The notes below the pieces were generated by a model. The model did no database searches. It saw nothing but the letters and a program-made list of their open reading frames with translations, and was not told where the DNA came from. A DNA stretch of 64,000 nt, taken from NCBI GenBank assembly GCA_024138025.1, contig JAMXBD010000582.1, positions 620,001-684,000 on the forward strand, written 5' to 3'. A program made the translations under genes and the position numbers. Shown here piece after piece: positions 23,077 to 36,529 of the stretch (positions are counted from its first letter, which is position 1; each line of letters starts with the position of its first letter). This DNA is from Combretum micranthum. Lineage: Eukaryota; Streptophyta; Magnoliopsida; Myrtales; Combretaceae.

Positions 23077-24641
23077 AATTTTGAAGTGAAAATTAGATGT
23101 AATTAAATTAATTGAAAAGGAAAATAATTGGAGAGGGAAGAGAGAGAGGGGTGGGCGGCAATGATGGGGAAGGAGAGAGAAATTTGATTAAAAATTAATT
23201 TTAGAAGAAAAGTGTAAGAGAAGTTTAGTAATATGTGATATAGAATTTTTATGGGAAAAGAAAATTGTAAGAAATAGGTATGTAGGTGTAAGAATAGGAA
23301 GTAGAAAAAGTAGAGATAGAGGAATAGTAATGAATAGTAGAAAAGTAGTATAGATAGTAGACTAGACAAATAAAATATCGATATTAATAAAAATACACGT
23401 ATAAATGTGATATCTGTAATTTTTAACTACCGAAAAATTCTAAAACTGATATTTTTGGAAACCTTATATTTTTACAAGTCTATTGGTATTGACGGAATAT
23501 TTTTACTATCCAGTGTACGAGGGCACAGTTTTTGAAAACTAATCCCATTCGGATCCAAAGGACATTAGAAATTTGTGAATCTTATATTTTTAAGCTTCTC
23601 CAATTATTACGAAATGTTATCAACAATTATTTTCATTTCATTATTTAGGGTTTAAGAGCGCGGGATTGCCAGATCTTAAACATTAGGGTTTGTTGTAAGG
23701 TTTGTTGACTTTTAGGTTCTAGTTTGACTTTCGGTTTTGTTGAGTTATTCGTAAGATTATAAAATTTCGAGGTTTTGTCTGTATCATATTTTTAGTTCGA
23801 CGTCTATGGTTTATCTCATTTTATTTGTGATTATTTTATAGTTTTCTGTTCTCAGGATTGTTTAACCGAGTCTAGGGTTATGGGTTGACTCAATTTGACT
23901 TTTGGTGAAAATTGAAAATTTTTATTCTAAAATTTACCGAAGGATTTAAGGTGTTAGTATTTTGTTATCGAGCGTTATTTGGATGTATCGTATTTTTTTA
24001 CGTGTTAGGAATCGGATAGATGATTTGATTGGTGTACGGATGTCAAATTAAATGATAGTTAGATTTTCTATTTTGTTTTGAGGGTTCTCTTTTTCTCAAG
24101 ATTAAGAATTCTCGTGTTTGACCTTATTTAGAATTTGGTTTTAACTTGGATCGATTTTCGGGGTTTTGATTTTGGTGTTAGACTTCTAGGATTATTTTCT
24201 AAGAATTATGAAAATTTCAGGGGTTTATAATGAAAATGAAGAAATCTGAGGGAGAGATGGATTTAATATCTTTCGTTCCACATTGTTATGCTCAGAGAGA
24301 TGATTGATGGAGTATATACTTATGGATAAGTGTACAAAGTGAAATTGAGTCTCATGTTGCTTGATTGACTTTACAGGTGATTTTGACATTAGGATTTTTT
24401 TATTAAATGATTAAGGTAAACTTTCAATTACTTATATTAGTTGATGGATTCTTTCAAAAGTATTTTAGATACATATTAGTACAAAGATTGAGAGATGAGC
24501 TAAAGAGTTACAATTGCTTAAACTAGATTTTTAGATATGACTGAATGCAAGTAAAGAATTGTGATAGCAATTGAATTCTAAGTGTGATTGATGGTTGATT
24601 TTCTTAGGTTGTTATGAATTTTGGAATTTATTTCTTGTCCT

Positions 24642-24729
24642 TAGTTTATTTTTTGTTTATTTCTTAAGGATAAGTAATGTTTAAGTAGTTTATTTTTTGT
24701 TTATTTCTTAAGGATAAGTAATGTTTAAG
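24642..24729 (+). repeat. Perfect 44-bp tandem duplication next to a polypurine tract
   Basis: Bases 24642-24685 are repeated exactly at 24686-24729. The unit ends GGATAAGTAATGTTTAAG, the sequence that leads into the polypurine tract of the third Athila-like element. Confidence 0.92.
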
Positions 24730-25335
24730 TATGAGGAAGTTTGATAAGTCTTGAACATACCTTATTTAGATAGGGTATTTTGAGTTTTATTAATTGAGTT
24801 TTAGGAATATTTTAGATTAAAAGGTACTTATTTGGCTAAAATATTCATTTTAGATTTTTAAAAAGTCATTTGAGCTTAATGAAGTCTTTTTGATGAAATG
24901 GAGCGAGTTTTGGTAAAAGATTGAGTAAAATAGAAAAAAGTGCAAAATACACAAGAGAATTTGTAAAACCCTAGATTTTAGGGTAAATTAGAAACAAACC
25001 TTAGAGCCAATATTGGAATTGATACCTTAAAGTCACAATAAGCCAACCCTAAACCCTAGAAACACTGGATTCGATCATACAAACCTTAGAACCTTAAAAT
25101 CATGAATAAGTTACGTAAACCCTAAAAATAAGCTACTGATTTTTGGTGTAGTAGCTATCTTTTGCTTCATTCTCTTTTTTCAAGGGTTTCATAATTGAAC
25201 ATTGAACTCGTTTCATATCCAATACCTTAAGATGATGAGTTTTCCTGAAACCACAATCAATTTGAACCCTTATGAATCAGTTTCTATATCCAATCATTGA
25301 CATGGAAATCAAGGAAAATGTTCTAACAAACAATC

Positions 25336-28300
25336 TGTCACGCCCCGAGGGTACCCTAGTAGCAGTAAACAAGTTACACTTGAATACTATCACTAGATTA
25401 CCTTCAGAGAATGACAGGTTTTCAAAACAACAGGATCTTTTTAGTTTCTTGATAAGAAATAACAAATATATGAAAGAAATAATTTAGTGAATAAACATTA
25501 CAAAACTATTACAAACCATATAGTTCTTCTGAAGTATATAACTAAATAATCTATTCTAATAGTACATAATCATGGAACTAAATTATAACCGTAGACTTCC
25601 AGCTCCTAAGCTCTTACCGGAGCCATACTCTTGGAAGTAACTAACCATGGTCGTAACGTAAACCTGAAAAGACTGTAGGAGTATGAGCGAAACCACAACT
25701 TAGTGAATAACCAGACATATCATACATCACACAAGTTATTAGCAATCATATGCAATGCAAGCACTCAACCATATGCACAGATACAGGTTTGGATGATCTA
25801 GAATCCAAACAGAAAAAGATTTATGCCCTCTTTTTAATGGGTTGAAGAACCAGTACTCAATGACCCACCTGCCCAGGAGAGACTAAGTATACAGGAGAAT
25901 CAACGATTTCTCGTTTTAAGGTTATCACTTTGAATATAGTTGATTAAACTGACCATCTCCTGCAATCCTCTTAGAAACTCCCTAAGTATTAATCATTTCA
26001 AAGCGATTCTACGGGAGATGTTCTTCGGTACCTTTTAGTTCCTCATAGGACCGCCAGACCAAAGAGAACCTTGGAAGAACTAACACATTAGAACAACCAA
26101 GCAAAAAACAGAGATTCGAAATATTAATACGTAGCAGGCTGTCACACCATTATATATATGCAATAATGCAATTTGTGCAATGCATGATCAGATTATTTTG
26201 TTAAGTCAATAATTCTTAATCAATTTCACGGTGACTATATATTACACACAATCATCATTATACTACTTCACAACATCAATCATTGCATTATCGCTTTTGT
26301 AAGGATATTTTAACAATCATACACTCAGATCATATCATACCTTCAGCAAACATTCATTTGATTATCTTTGCATTACATATTTAACTACTTACAATCACAA
26401 CCAGTACAATATGACTGAATTACTCACCTGCTCATACTGACTCAGTCGTAGTAATCAGCTAGTAGATCCTCTAGTGTATCAAAGTCACCTATTTAAGATG
26501 AATAAAGTATTTATAAATATAAATTATATATTTAAATTTCTACATGTGACTAGTGTCCTAAACTTGGTTTTTATCAAGTTTTGATACTGACTATTACTAG
26601 TTTTAAGTTATTCTATACTGGTCTCAATGTAGAAAATTATGGTTATCTATTATTACTTAGTGTCGTCGTGTTTCTCTTAAATTATCTCCTATATTTATTT
26701 TGTTATTTTTAGGAGTCTCATTATTCAAGAATTTAGCTTATTTAAATTTCCATTCTTACCTATTTTATCTATCTAGAATAAATATTTGACTAATACTAAT
26801 TTTGATTAACATTAAATATTTGTCTTAAATTCTAGGGTTTTAAAAGTTTATTAGAATTAATCTAATTATTATAATCATTTGTAATAAATCTTATATTGTT
26901 GTCCTTATATATATAATACACTAAGTAGGCTTACGACATAATATATATATATATTCTGTTTATTTTCGGAAACATGCTTTCGTTAAAGACATTCGGATGT
27001 ACGCTAGCTCAAGGCCGCCAGCTTTCAAACCCAGGTGCCGGTGTAAACTTAAATTTGCAAAATTTTTCACATAGGGTGCACCGGCTTTGAAAGCTGTCGG
27101 CTTTCAAAGTACGCCGGCTCTACGCCGTCGGCGTATATCTCTAGGTAGCCGGTTTATGTTCATGTTTTACGTGAAAATCACTTCACGTAGCCTCTGATGA
27201 GTGTAAGTCGCCTCTACACCGCCACCTTATCTTTGTAAGCCGCCGGCGTTCAGCGGTTACACTACCAGCTTTGAGGCAGTGTTGGTACTGTTCATCATCT
27301 TCCTCCTCTATCCGATTCATATTCCTTAATTTTTACACGTTAAAAACATTATCAAACCGTTTCTAAGTGTTTATATAGCTTATATAAGGTCATAAAACAT
27401 TTTGAACACATCTAATAACATATATATATATATATATATAGATCTCGATTCTTACTAACACATAGCTAGGGTTTCGAATTTTTACCTCGTGGGAGCTCAT
27501 CCGATGTAATCCGAAGCTCATGGTTGTGTTTATTACGTTCCTAAGATTATTATAAATCAGTTACAATCCTTAGATTTGAAAGAAATTCATTTGAATCGTA
27601 TCAACTTACCTTTGAGCTCGTATTTAAGGGTTTTTAGCTTTGTTCTTCCTTTGATCCGAACTCGATTGTTTTGATCGATTTGTTTTCTGTTTTTAGCTCG
27701 TTATGGCGGTTATTTGGGAGTGTATTCGTGCTGGGGAATGTAGGAAATGAAGAGGTTTGTTTGTTTCCTCATTAATGCACTTAAATGTGTGTATATATAT
27801 AGAGAAAGGAGAAGATGGTTGCGGATGCTAATGCTCCGAATTTTCTTCTCTTTTGGCTAAGTTTAATCTATTGCTTTCATGGTTATTAATGAGGAGTTGA
27901 GTTGTCATCATTTGGTTGGTTGTTGTGATTGATTTGGTTGAAAAATGGTTGCATTATTGATCCAAAATCCGACTCCTCTTCTTCTTCAAATTCCACTGAA
28001 ATGCAGCTGTAATATATATATATATATATATTAGTTTATTATTTAATTAAGTTTTGAGATAATTTAACGGGTTGTACGGGTACAAATTAGCTAATATTTG
28101 GGAATTTTTGTACAAAAATATGTTTATAAAAATATACAAAACACTTAGATTATCAAATAATACAATTTTAGGTTTTATAAATACGTAGTTATTTATTCGT
28201 ATAATTTTATCTCCCGCGATTAGGATTTCTTAAGCTCGTTAGGTCCATTTTTGTTTCAGGCTTTGATAGCCTAAGAAAACTCGGTTTAGAACAATAGTGT

Positions 28301-28823
28301 GATTCGTTTATTTGTTTGGAGTTCAGATTTTTGAGTAATTCAACAGTTTATATTTTTGTTGTGTATTTATAATCTTATCGGTTTATCCCTGGGTCATATC
28401 TATAAGCGTAAATACTTATTTATTTAGTATCGCTTTTGATACGGAAGTTAAACTATAAATATATCTTTAGTTTTGATACATAAAGTGATATCCTATTAGT
28501 AGCTTTTAATTTTAACTAGGAATCTTGAATTTAGGGTTTAAGTCTAAGTATAAGCTCATTACTACTCGTTGTTCCAATCTTGAATCATTATCGAGATCAA
28601 AACAATCATTTAATCTCTACACTCTTATTTTTCTATTTAAATCTATTTGTATATCAGGTTTCGGGTCTTGAAGAAATTCTTTATTCAAATTCTAAATCCT
28701 TTATCTAATCAAATTCTAGATATTGATCTATTCTTAGATTTGTTTAAATTCTAATTATATTATCTAGTTCATACAATCTATTATAAGGTCGTTTACTAAT
28801 GTGAAAAATTCCCGAGGTTTACA
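25336..28823 (-). mobile_element. Solo LTR-E, TSD CAATC
   Basis: A 3488-bp LTR, TGTCACGCCCCGAGGGTACC..GAGGTTTACA on the plus strand, flanked by CAATC at 25331-25335 and 28824-28828. It has no internal region. In its own sense it holds a donor-like GTGAGT (26427-26422) after ATG, and a TCTCCTGGGCAGGTGGGTCA segment shared with LTR-F, so E and F are related and differ from A-D. An AT-repeat promoter-like stretch lies near 27790. Around 27000-27290 the sequence becomes GC-rich with inverted CCGGCTTTGAAAGC words. Confidence 0.92.
27000..27290. repeat. GC-rich cluster of inverted CCGGC/TTTGAAAGC words in LTR-E
   Basis: Words such as CGCCAGCTTTCAAA, CACCGGCTTTGAAAGC and GTCGGCTTTCAAAGTACG alternate in direction and can pair with each other. 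This stands out from the AT-rich background. The function is unknown. Confidence 0.6.
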
Positions 28824-28828
28824 CAATC

Positions 28829-29330
28829 AATACTAAAATAATATTAAGATATTCGTATAATATCAAATAAAAATTTATCATTTTATAAAAACGCCAATTA
28901 ATTGTAGTTACAATTGTATTTTAATTTCTACTTGTTAATAAATTGTCTTTTCTATTGTTCCTTACTATTCATTTCAATCACTTTTGTCCTAATATTTATA
29001 AGCTTATTTCTTACATTACCATAACCTACATCTTACATTTTATATTTTCCATAAACCTATATCTAATATATCACTTTTTTTTTTATTGTTTATCTCTCTC
29101 GCTCTCTCCCCGTTTCTCCCCTTTTCTCTAGAAGGGATCACATCACCCATCCCCTCCTTCCCCCCCCCCCCCCCCCCCCTTTTTACTTCTCTCAATTTGT
29201 TTTCTTTTTTATTTATTTTACATACTTGAATTCATCTAAAATTTTCCTACAAATACCTCCACATCCTCATTCATTTTCACTTTACAAACCTTCCTTACTA
29301 TAATCCCCTTAATTTTACGTAACTTGATTT
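28829..29330 (+). mobile_element. U3 and promoter fragment of a long chromovirus-type LTR
   Basis: Resembles the U3 of LTR-A and LTR-B on the plus strand: TTACTATTCATT, CTTACATTACCATAACCTAC, then pyrimidine-rich TCTCTCTCGCTCTC, a poly-C run and a promoter-like CCTACAAATACCTCC near 29250. The TSD of LTR-E implies that it continues what lies left of 25336. The family and limits are not resolved. Confidence 0.55.
29160..29179. repeat. Poly-C run, 20 bases
   Basis: C tract upstream of the LTR promoter region. G/C runs occur at the same place in the LTRs at 35527-35538 and 62477-62488 (there as G on the plus strand). Confidence 0.9.
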
Positions 29331-32311
29331 TAACAAATACTAAAAATACAATATATAATTATTTAGAATATTTGGAACGAGTAGTAAAAATCACTCTAAA
29401 TTTTTCTCAATTTAAAAATGTTGAAGTATGAATGAAATTAATTATAATTCGAAAGATTAAAATCGTTACCAATAAAAACTTTTCGAAATACAAACTGTAA
29501 CAAATATGATCTCAAATAATTTATAAAACAATGATAAACCAATCGTTAATATAAATTCCTGAATCCTTTTTCCTTAAGTTCAATACTTAGGAAATAAACC
29601 CTATACTTGTTAAATAATGAATTAATAGTGTTCAAACTATTTTCAATCTGTTAACAATATTAAGTAGCACTAGACAAAAATGTGTATTTAATAACAAATT
29701 AATGTAAATAACTATGATACAGTAAAACCCAATATTTGGTAAAATAATAAATAATCCAACAAGAAATCGTAAGTTACAAATAAAAGATGATTAATTTTTA
29801 GAACCTACAAGTTATAAAAATATAGACTAAAGAAAAATTATTATAATTACAAAAGATACAATAAGATTACAAATAGATTGATATATGGGAATCTAGATCT
29901 TAAATAAATATTTAAATTACACTAATATTCTAATTAAAAGAATTAGAGCTTTTAGAAATTAAAATCCTGATTTGCCAATGTAACCTTCAATAATTTTCAT
30001 AACTAGAAAAAGAACAAATTAGCAAATGTGAAACTAATATCAAATATATGATTCAACAAAAATCTTAGAATAGGCCTATGAGTTGTAATAAACTCAATTC
30101 TAGTTTGAAAAACTAGAATAAAAATTTCCCTGACCTTAATAGATACCCAAAACGAGATTTTGTATCTTGAACTGATAATTCAAGATATAATTAGAAGTAG
30201 CTCTAAATCTCAAAACCGATAAGATATAGTCTATTAACAAAACCTATTAGTATAAAATAATAATCCAAAGGTGAACTACTAGGATTATAAATACATAGAA
30301 GATACTAATTCAGATCAATAATTACTAATCTAGATCTAAAATAAAAATATCAAACCCGTTGTTATACTTGTTAGGAATTCTGAATTCATTAAAACTTAGT
30401 TCCTAATTTGATTTATTGAACTTGAAAACTTTAATCATGTAAGTTAAAATACTAAAAATAATTTCGTGCAAACTAAAAAAAATTGTTTATACAAACAATC
30501 TAGAATTTATTTTGGAACTTAGATAATTTTACTTCGATAAAACTCTTATTTAACAGCTATAAGTATATGTTTATAAATTAATATTAATTAAAAGATTTTA
30601 GTTAACTATTAATCAATTAATAAACAAAAAAAATGAAATGAAACAAAACCGTTGCACATTATAAATCACATGAATAGAGGAAATGATATACAGAATTCCA
30701 CACATAAACAGAGGACATGAATTCTTCACGGAACATAATTTAGATTTCACGTGGAATAGAGGAGGACTTCCGGTTGTAGTAGGATGCTTCATGTCCAACA
30801 ATTTGCCAAATTCAAACACATATAGTCAACATGAAAATGACCTACAATCCAACCACAACACTCTACATAGGATCAACCTTCAATGCAATGCAATTTCAGT
30901 TCAAAACAAGTCATAAAACAGCTGCAATTGGAGCTTCAATTACTGTGGAAACAGAGTTGGAATTATCGGCTGCAGTAAACTCCATTTTTCATCCAACTTT
31001 GATAAAATATTAAGCTCCAATCTCAACTTGAAAATGACATGAACTCCAACCAAAATACTCCACATGTAATCAACATTAAATACCAAGAATTTCAACTCAA
31101 ATAAGCAACAAAAACAGCCCCAAATGGCCTTGAAATTTCAAATTAAACAAGCTGCAGTAGAGGAGAAATCAAAACAACAACAGCTCACATACCATTCCAG
31201 CTTTGGTTTTTGTAAAATTCACAGACTTAGTTGAGCTGAAATTTTTTACCAAGAGAGAACCAATCTTAAGCCTCTAAATGTACACTTCAAACACCAATTA
31301 TTGGCTAGAAAACAACAAAAGAAATCTGATAAAAAAATCATGCAAACCAACATGGAAAAACAACAAGTAAAACAGCAATAGAAAATTTTGATTTTTGGCC
31401 TCTGTTTCACACGATTTTGGACCCGATTTTTATGCAACTTGAGCTCCAAATTTATACACATAAATGACCTTAATTAACTAGCAAACAAATACAATTAATG
31501 CCCCTTGAAATCAGCCACAAATTTCATACAAATTCATCCAAAAATCATCCTCAAATTCGCACCAAAATTCCACCCGAGAAACAACAACAAAAATTTGTAT
31601 TTTTCAAGTCCAAAACACCCTCTCATGTACCTAAATCTTAGCCTAACATTAGCATACATATATGGGCTTAAGTTTGCTACAAAACCAACTCAAAATATCC
31701 CCAAACACAATCCAAAAATTCTCTCCAAACAGCTACTACGAATTTACTATACTCCTTTTCATGCTCACTTGATCAACCTTGTTTAAACACTTCAAAAAAA
31801 AAAAAGTGTATCCCTTGTTTATATCCTATAGCATTATCTAAACATCAATACTCATTAACCACTATGAAAACCCCACTTTAACTAACCCAAACAACATCAA
31901 AGACCAAGCTAAATAGTCTTGGTTTACCATAGATTCAAGTTGGAAACTAGGCTCAACAAGGTAAGAAAATAAAATAGATATATATGTTAGTTAGCTAGAT
32001 TAATTTTTCTTTAGTTACTCATTTTCTTACTATCCTCTTTAGATCATTATTTTCATCAAGAAGGAGGAACTAGACCCCATCTATTGTCCAATCAAGGTAA
32101 GGATTATATTAAGTTCAAATATTCATTATGTTTGATCTCTAGAAATTGACTTATAAATTTATCAAAATTGATATGATAGTATATTGATGATATTTAGACT
32201 ATAGAGGATATAAACACATCAACTTGAAGATTTTTAAGTGTAGAAATTCGAATCCTAGAAAGGAAAAACCAAAACCATACCTAAATTACAACAAACTAAG
32301 TTAAACTTTAG
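29331..32311. other. Unclassified AT-rich sequence without genes
   Basis: No supportable reading frame, RNA gene or complete repeat boundary was found. The part from about 30650 has LTR-like words, such as TTTCACACGATTTTGGACCCG near 31410 and a CAACAAGGTAAGAAA donor-like site near 31955, so it is probably the remnant of further decayed LTR retrotransposons. Short frames here lack any recognisable domain. Confidence 0.5.
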
Positions 32312-35300
32312 CTTACTCATGTAAATCCCTAGGAAGTTTGAATAAACTGTATTGATGTGTTTGTTATAAGCCAAAAACGACCCCACCAATGGAAATAACA
32401 TGCAAAATCCTATGAAATCAACTATTTATTTGTTATAAACGGATAAGAAACGAATTAGATATTGCAAAAACAAAAACAGAATCACTGCTGCCAGATTCGC
32501 ACGAACTGTCACGCCCCAATGGGTACCCTAAACGTGACAGTCCGCCACACTCAATATTAAAGCTTAAGTATGACAACCTTAGCCATTCCCAAAAGCTTTT
32601 ATATTAAGTGTAAGGCGTACTTTCACAACTTTAGAGGACCATATATGGAATTATGAAGCTTAAGGAGATATAGAAACATATTAAGAAAAGAGGATTCACA
32701 ATAATTATTCATTCATGGCAAAGACTTTACAAACTTAGGGACAACTCCCTAAATTACTAATCTATTATATACATATTAACATGCTAATACTAAGCTATAC
32801 TTTATCCAGATTTCTAATGTTCAAAAGGGATTACCTGCCCGCATGGTCCACGTGGCCTTAACCATAAGTAAGGAAACTGCAAAAGATATCTATCGGGGTA
32901 TAAGCTAATAGGCTTAGTGAGAACTATTTCCATAAATAACTTCTTGTAACAAGATTCAAACAAGTTGATTTAGTCAAACAAATGTAATGCACAAGCACGT
33001 GGGCAAACAAGCACATAGTTTTCCGGGAACTATATGTTGAATGGATTTACGCCCTCCATTCGGGGTTTGGTGATACATAACCTCAATTCAAGTAGTTTTA
33101 AATAAAAAGTTTTCTTGCTCACGAGCACACATCGTCGAGCATTCCAAATCTACTTGATTGACCTTGCTTTCGGATCTACCGCCAAGCATATTCCATTAAG
33201 CCGCCAAGCAATCGCTTTCGGATCTCCCGCCAAGTGTTGCTTTCGACATGAGCTTACTATCCTTCTCACCCAAGGATAATAACCCAACCATGTAATGTGA
33301 CTCACTTCGTGGTATGCATGAGTTCATTAATTTATAAAGTCATAACATAATTATTTTCAACTTTATGGCGATCAAGGAATTTCACACAAATCAATAATAA
33401 ACTAAAACAATCACTTAGAACAATTCTGGCTTCGATATTCTTAGAATTCTTTCAAGGAATTATTTTACATGCATATCGGTTTATCTTTTCCTAACTCTAG
33501 TGCAACTAATTTACAAGCACAACAAGTATAGCATTTAATGGAAATAAACTCACGATGCCATTGTCGTCTATTCCTCTAAGCGGATGAGTCGTTCACACAC
33601 TCCACTTAATCGTAATAGTTCTTGGGTAAAGGAATCCTTCCTCGGGGTCACCTAACCAAAGAAAATACCCACAATGAGTTTTTCTTGATGATTTTCTTGA
33701 ATTTTGACAAAACAATGTCAAAGAACGTTAAAGTTCGTATAGAAGAATGTTCCAACTTAAAATGGCCATAACTTGGTCATTTTAACTCGGAATCGCGCAT
33801 ATAATATACCGATTTCTACCTACTCGAAAAGATCTACCCATTTCCAAAATTATATCCAACAAACAAGGCCATATAGGCTCTGAAAAAGTAGTGACAAAAT
33901 TCACCACGGATTTCCAAGTAAAAACAACTTTGGTTCAAGAAATCAAAATTTGTTTGATAAATACTTAGTTATCTATATAGTTGAAAAATTCTCTTTTTAT
34001 AACTATATAACTCATATTTAAGCATGCTCAAGTGTCTTGTTGTCCAATTTATTTTTCTTAGGTAAAACAATGTTGGTTTGAAGCTTTTCGGAAATTGTTT
34101 TTGCAAATTTCTTTGAAATGAATACCTTGTTTTCTTTATTTTCTAAAAACGTTTTATGTTGGTTTTATTTATCTTTTTCTAAGTACTTTGAAAATAAAAT
34201 TTTCTACTTTCTAAGTTACATTAATACTATATTTGAAGTTTTCTAGGAAATATGCTTATTCTTCATTTTTCTTGTGTAAATTCCTTTGTTTACTTGTTTT
34301 GCAAAAATCCTTACTTGATATTTCTCATTCTTTTTCTCATGTCTCATATTTTTCAAAAATAATCATCCATGCATGAAAATTTGTTTTCTTCATAAAAACA
34401 ATGTGGAACAATTAAGGACTTTTTGTAGAAAAACTAATTTCTATAATCTTATTAACTTCTTCTTGTAACTTGAAAAGAAATAACTTTATTATTTTCAAAC
34501 CATAAATTTTCTTTGCCTATTTGTTTGCAAAGGTCTTTACTTAAAAATTTCCTTAGTCATCCATCTTATTTTCTTTCTTATGAAAAGAACCATTTTTGTC
34601 AACAAAATATTTTCTTTTGAAAAACAAGGTGGGATAATAAGGATCTAAGTGGCTTTTTAAAGTAAAAGTAGTTTATAAAATTATAGTGAGTTCTTTTTGT
34701 AACATGAAAAGGAATGAGTTTATTTTGTGTTGCTTTATAGATTTTATACTTTACATAAACTTATTTCTAAGTGACAAAATTCTTCTTTTTGTTTAAATAA
34801 AATTATGGACAACAATCTAAATGAACATGATTATGAGAATAATAATAACCAAAATAACATAAAGCATAATAATAAAGTCAAGTATTGGAGTCTTAGCTTT
34901 TTCAAGGCTCCCGGGACTAAGAAGTAAACTAGTCCCATATAAATTGAAAGAAAGAAAAGCTTGTTTTGACTTGATGAGGACAAGTCTAAGACTAGAGACT
35001 AGTCTTAAAAACAACTTGGAATAAATAAAATGCATTGAAGTAAATAAATTGCATGAAAGGTAAATAAATTGCAAGATCATGAGCTTATATGCTCTAAATA
35101 GTATATATAGCTATATAGATATAGTAGATAGTTATGAACATAAAAGAAACATAAATGAACATAAGAGAAACATAAATGAATATAAAAGAAACATGAACAT
35201 AAAGGAATTATGATTATGGACAAAAACAAAGTATGAACCTATTGTTGCTTTCTTAACCTTCATGGTTTTAGAAAACACACATTAAGTTCATACTAAGTAG

Positions 35301-35451
35301 ATGAACATGGAAACTTCTTGAAGAAACTCTTAATTAAAAGAAGCTAGACTAAGAAGAACTCTTGGAAGGAACTCTTGAGAGAATTTGAGAGAGATTTTTC
35401 TATAATAACTTTAGAGAAGAAGTGGTGTGAAAGAAGCGAAAGAGAAGGGGG

Positions 35452-35461
35452 GTATTTATAG
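35452..35461 (-). promoter_or_regulatory. TATA box of solo LTR-A
   Basis: The minus strand reads CTATAAATAC, about 700 bp from the LTR start, as in the complete element. Confidence 0.6.
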
Positions 35462-35526
35462 AAATTGAGGAGTGATTTTTGTGTGATTAAAATAAAGTAA
35501 AAAAAAACAATTTGATGGGCATGTGA

Positions 35527-35579
35527 GGGGGGGGGGGGAGGCCATTGAGTGTAGTGAGGGAGTGTTTTTTTTTTTTTTT
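35527..35579. repeat. Poly-G (12) and poly-T (15) runs
   Basis: Two homopolymer runs upstream of the LTR-A promoter, at 35527-35538 and 35565-35579. The LTRs of the complete element have mixed pyrimidine sequence here instead. Confidence 0.85.
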
Positions 35580-36529
35580 GACTTTTTGTTAAATAAAAGA
35601 TGTAATATGTAAGATAGATGTGATATAAAGTTATGAGAAAGGTAAAAAGTTAAGTTTATAGGTTATGTAGAGTGTAAGAATAGGTGTAAGAAAAAGTAGA
35701 GATAAAAGAATAGTGTAGAATAGTAATGAATAGTGTAATGTAAAGTAGATATGACAATTAAAGTACCGGTAGTAAGAAAATACGCGTATAATAGCTATAT
35801 CTGTTATTTTTACTTACCGAAAAATTACGAAATTGATATTTTTGAAAAACTTATATTTTTACGAGTCTAACGGTGTATTCGGAATATTTTTACTATTCCG
35901 GGCTTCCGAACACGTTTTTCGAGAACTGTGTCCGATCGGGTTCGAAGGACACGAATTTCGCGAAACTGAAACTTTTATAAAACCTATGGTTATTACGAAC
36001 TATTCTAGCTAATTATCCCAACTTCGTTTCTCAGGGCCAAAGAAAACGGCAATACGGATTTAGTTGGATACGGTATACTAGGGTTTTGTTGACTTTAGGG
36101 TTCCATTTGACTTCCGGTTTAGGGTTTTATGCTAAACCGATTCCGAAAATTTAGGGGTTTACACGAACAGAGAGAACTGTTCTTGTATTTTTTGCCCCGT
36201 TAATGACCTTGTTTAATAAAAAAAAACCCTATCAATGGATTGTACTCAGAAAATACTATAAAAACGACTATTTATTCGTCAAAAACGGACTGGAAATGTG
36301 TTAGATATCATCAAAACAAGTTTTGACTACAATTGTTAGGATTCATTTGAAATCTATGAATGTTTTTCATAAATTTAAAAAATTATACAAGTCTCTTTTC
36401 TTGAAAATAATTCCACTAATAGAAAGTACTCGAAGAGTAATATCAAATCAACTATTTATACAACCAAATTGGATTTAAAACGAATAAGAAATCACAAACT
36501 AGAAAATCATTCAGTTTTCACTCTTAATA

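Larger units (their letters stand above)
19857..24229 (-). mobile_element. Solo LTR-B, TSD ATGAA
   Basis: A 4373-bp LTR without any internal region. On the plus strand it starts TGTCACACTACGAGTGGTACC and ends GGGGTTTATA. The same 5-bp sequence ATGAA flanks it at 19852-19856 and 24230-24234. Read in the LTR's own direction it has a TATA box (23076-23067), hairpins near 22540-22400, the shared block at 21236-21164 and a donor-like site at 20987-20982. The terminal CA has become TA, and the inner sequence is diverged from the copies at 41249 and 59144, so it is old. A solo LTR arises by recombination between the two LTRs of one element. Confidence 0.92.
19145..25335 (+). mobile_element. Third Athila-like element, 3' end, split by a solo LTR-B
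   Basis: 19145-19856 and 24235 onward are diverged homologues of 16500-17640 in the second Athila-like element. Shared words include AACTTTAAGAGCC..AGTGAAAG and the GCTTAGAGAGATGGTTGATGG segment (here GCTCAGAGAGATGATTGATGG). They are separated by a solo LTR-B at 19857-24229. A polypurine-like GTATGAGGAAGT precedes a TGATAAGTC LTR start at 24742, and the LTR continues with an AAACCCTAGATTTTAGGG segment near 24966. Solo LTR-E interrupts it at 25336. A possible start of another long LTR (GTAAACCCTAAAAATAAG) near 25115 makes the right limit uncertain. Confidence 0.6.
32507..36163 (-). mobile_element. Solo LTR-A, TSD CGAAC
   Basis: A 3657-bp LTR, TGTCACGCCCCAATGGGTACC..TTTAGGGGTTTACA on the plus strand, flanked by CGAAC at 32502-32506 and 36164-36168. 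It is the same family as the LTRs of the complete element at 45644-57689 but in the opposite direction. It retains the TATA box (35461-35452), the hairpin set (35006-34913), the shared block (33842-33743) and the donor-like site (33553-33548). It has no internal region. Confidence 0.95.

Noticed and set aside
23103..23369. Minus-strand hydrophobic frame of 88 codons
   Set aside because: Lies in the U3 and promoter region of solo LTR-B. Hydrophobicity comes from T-rich codons.
30613..31786. Several short frames of 60-93 codons in the AT-rich region
   Set aside because: They overlap on both strands, lack any domain, and are of a length expected by chance in such sequence.
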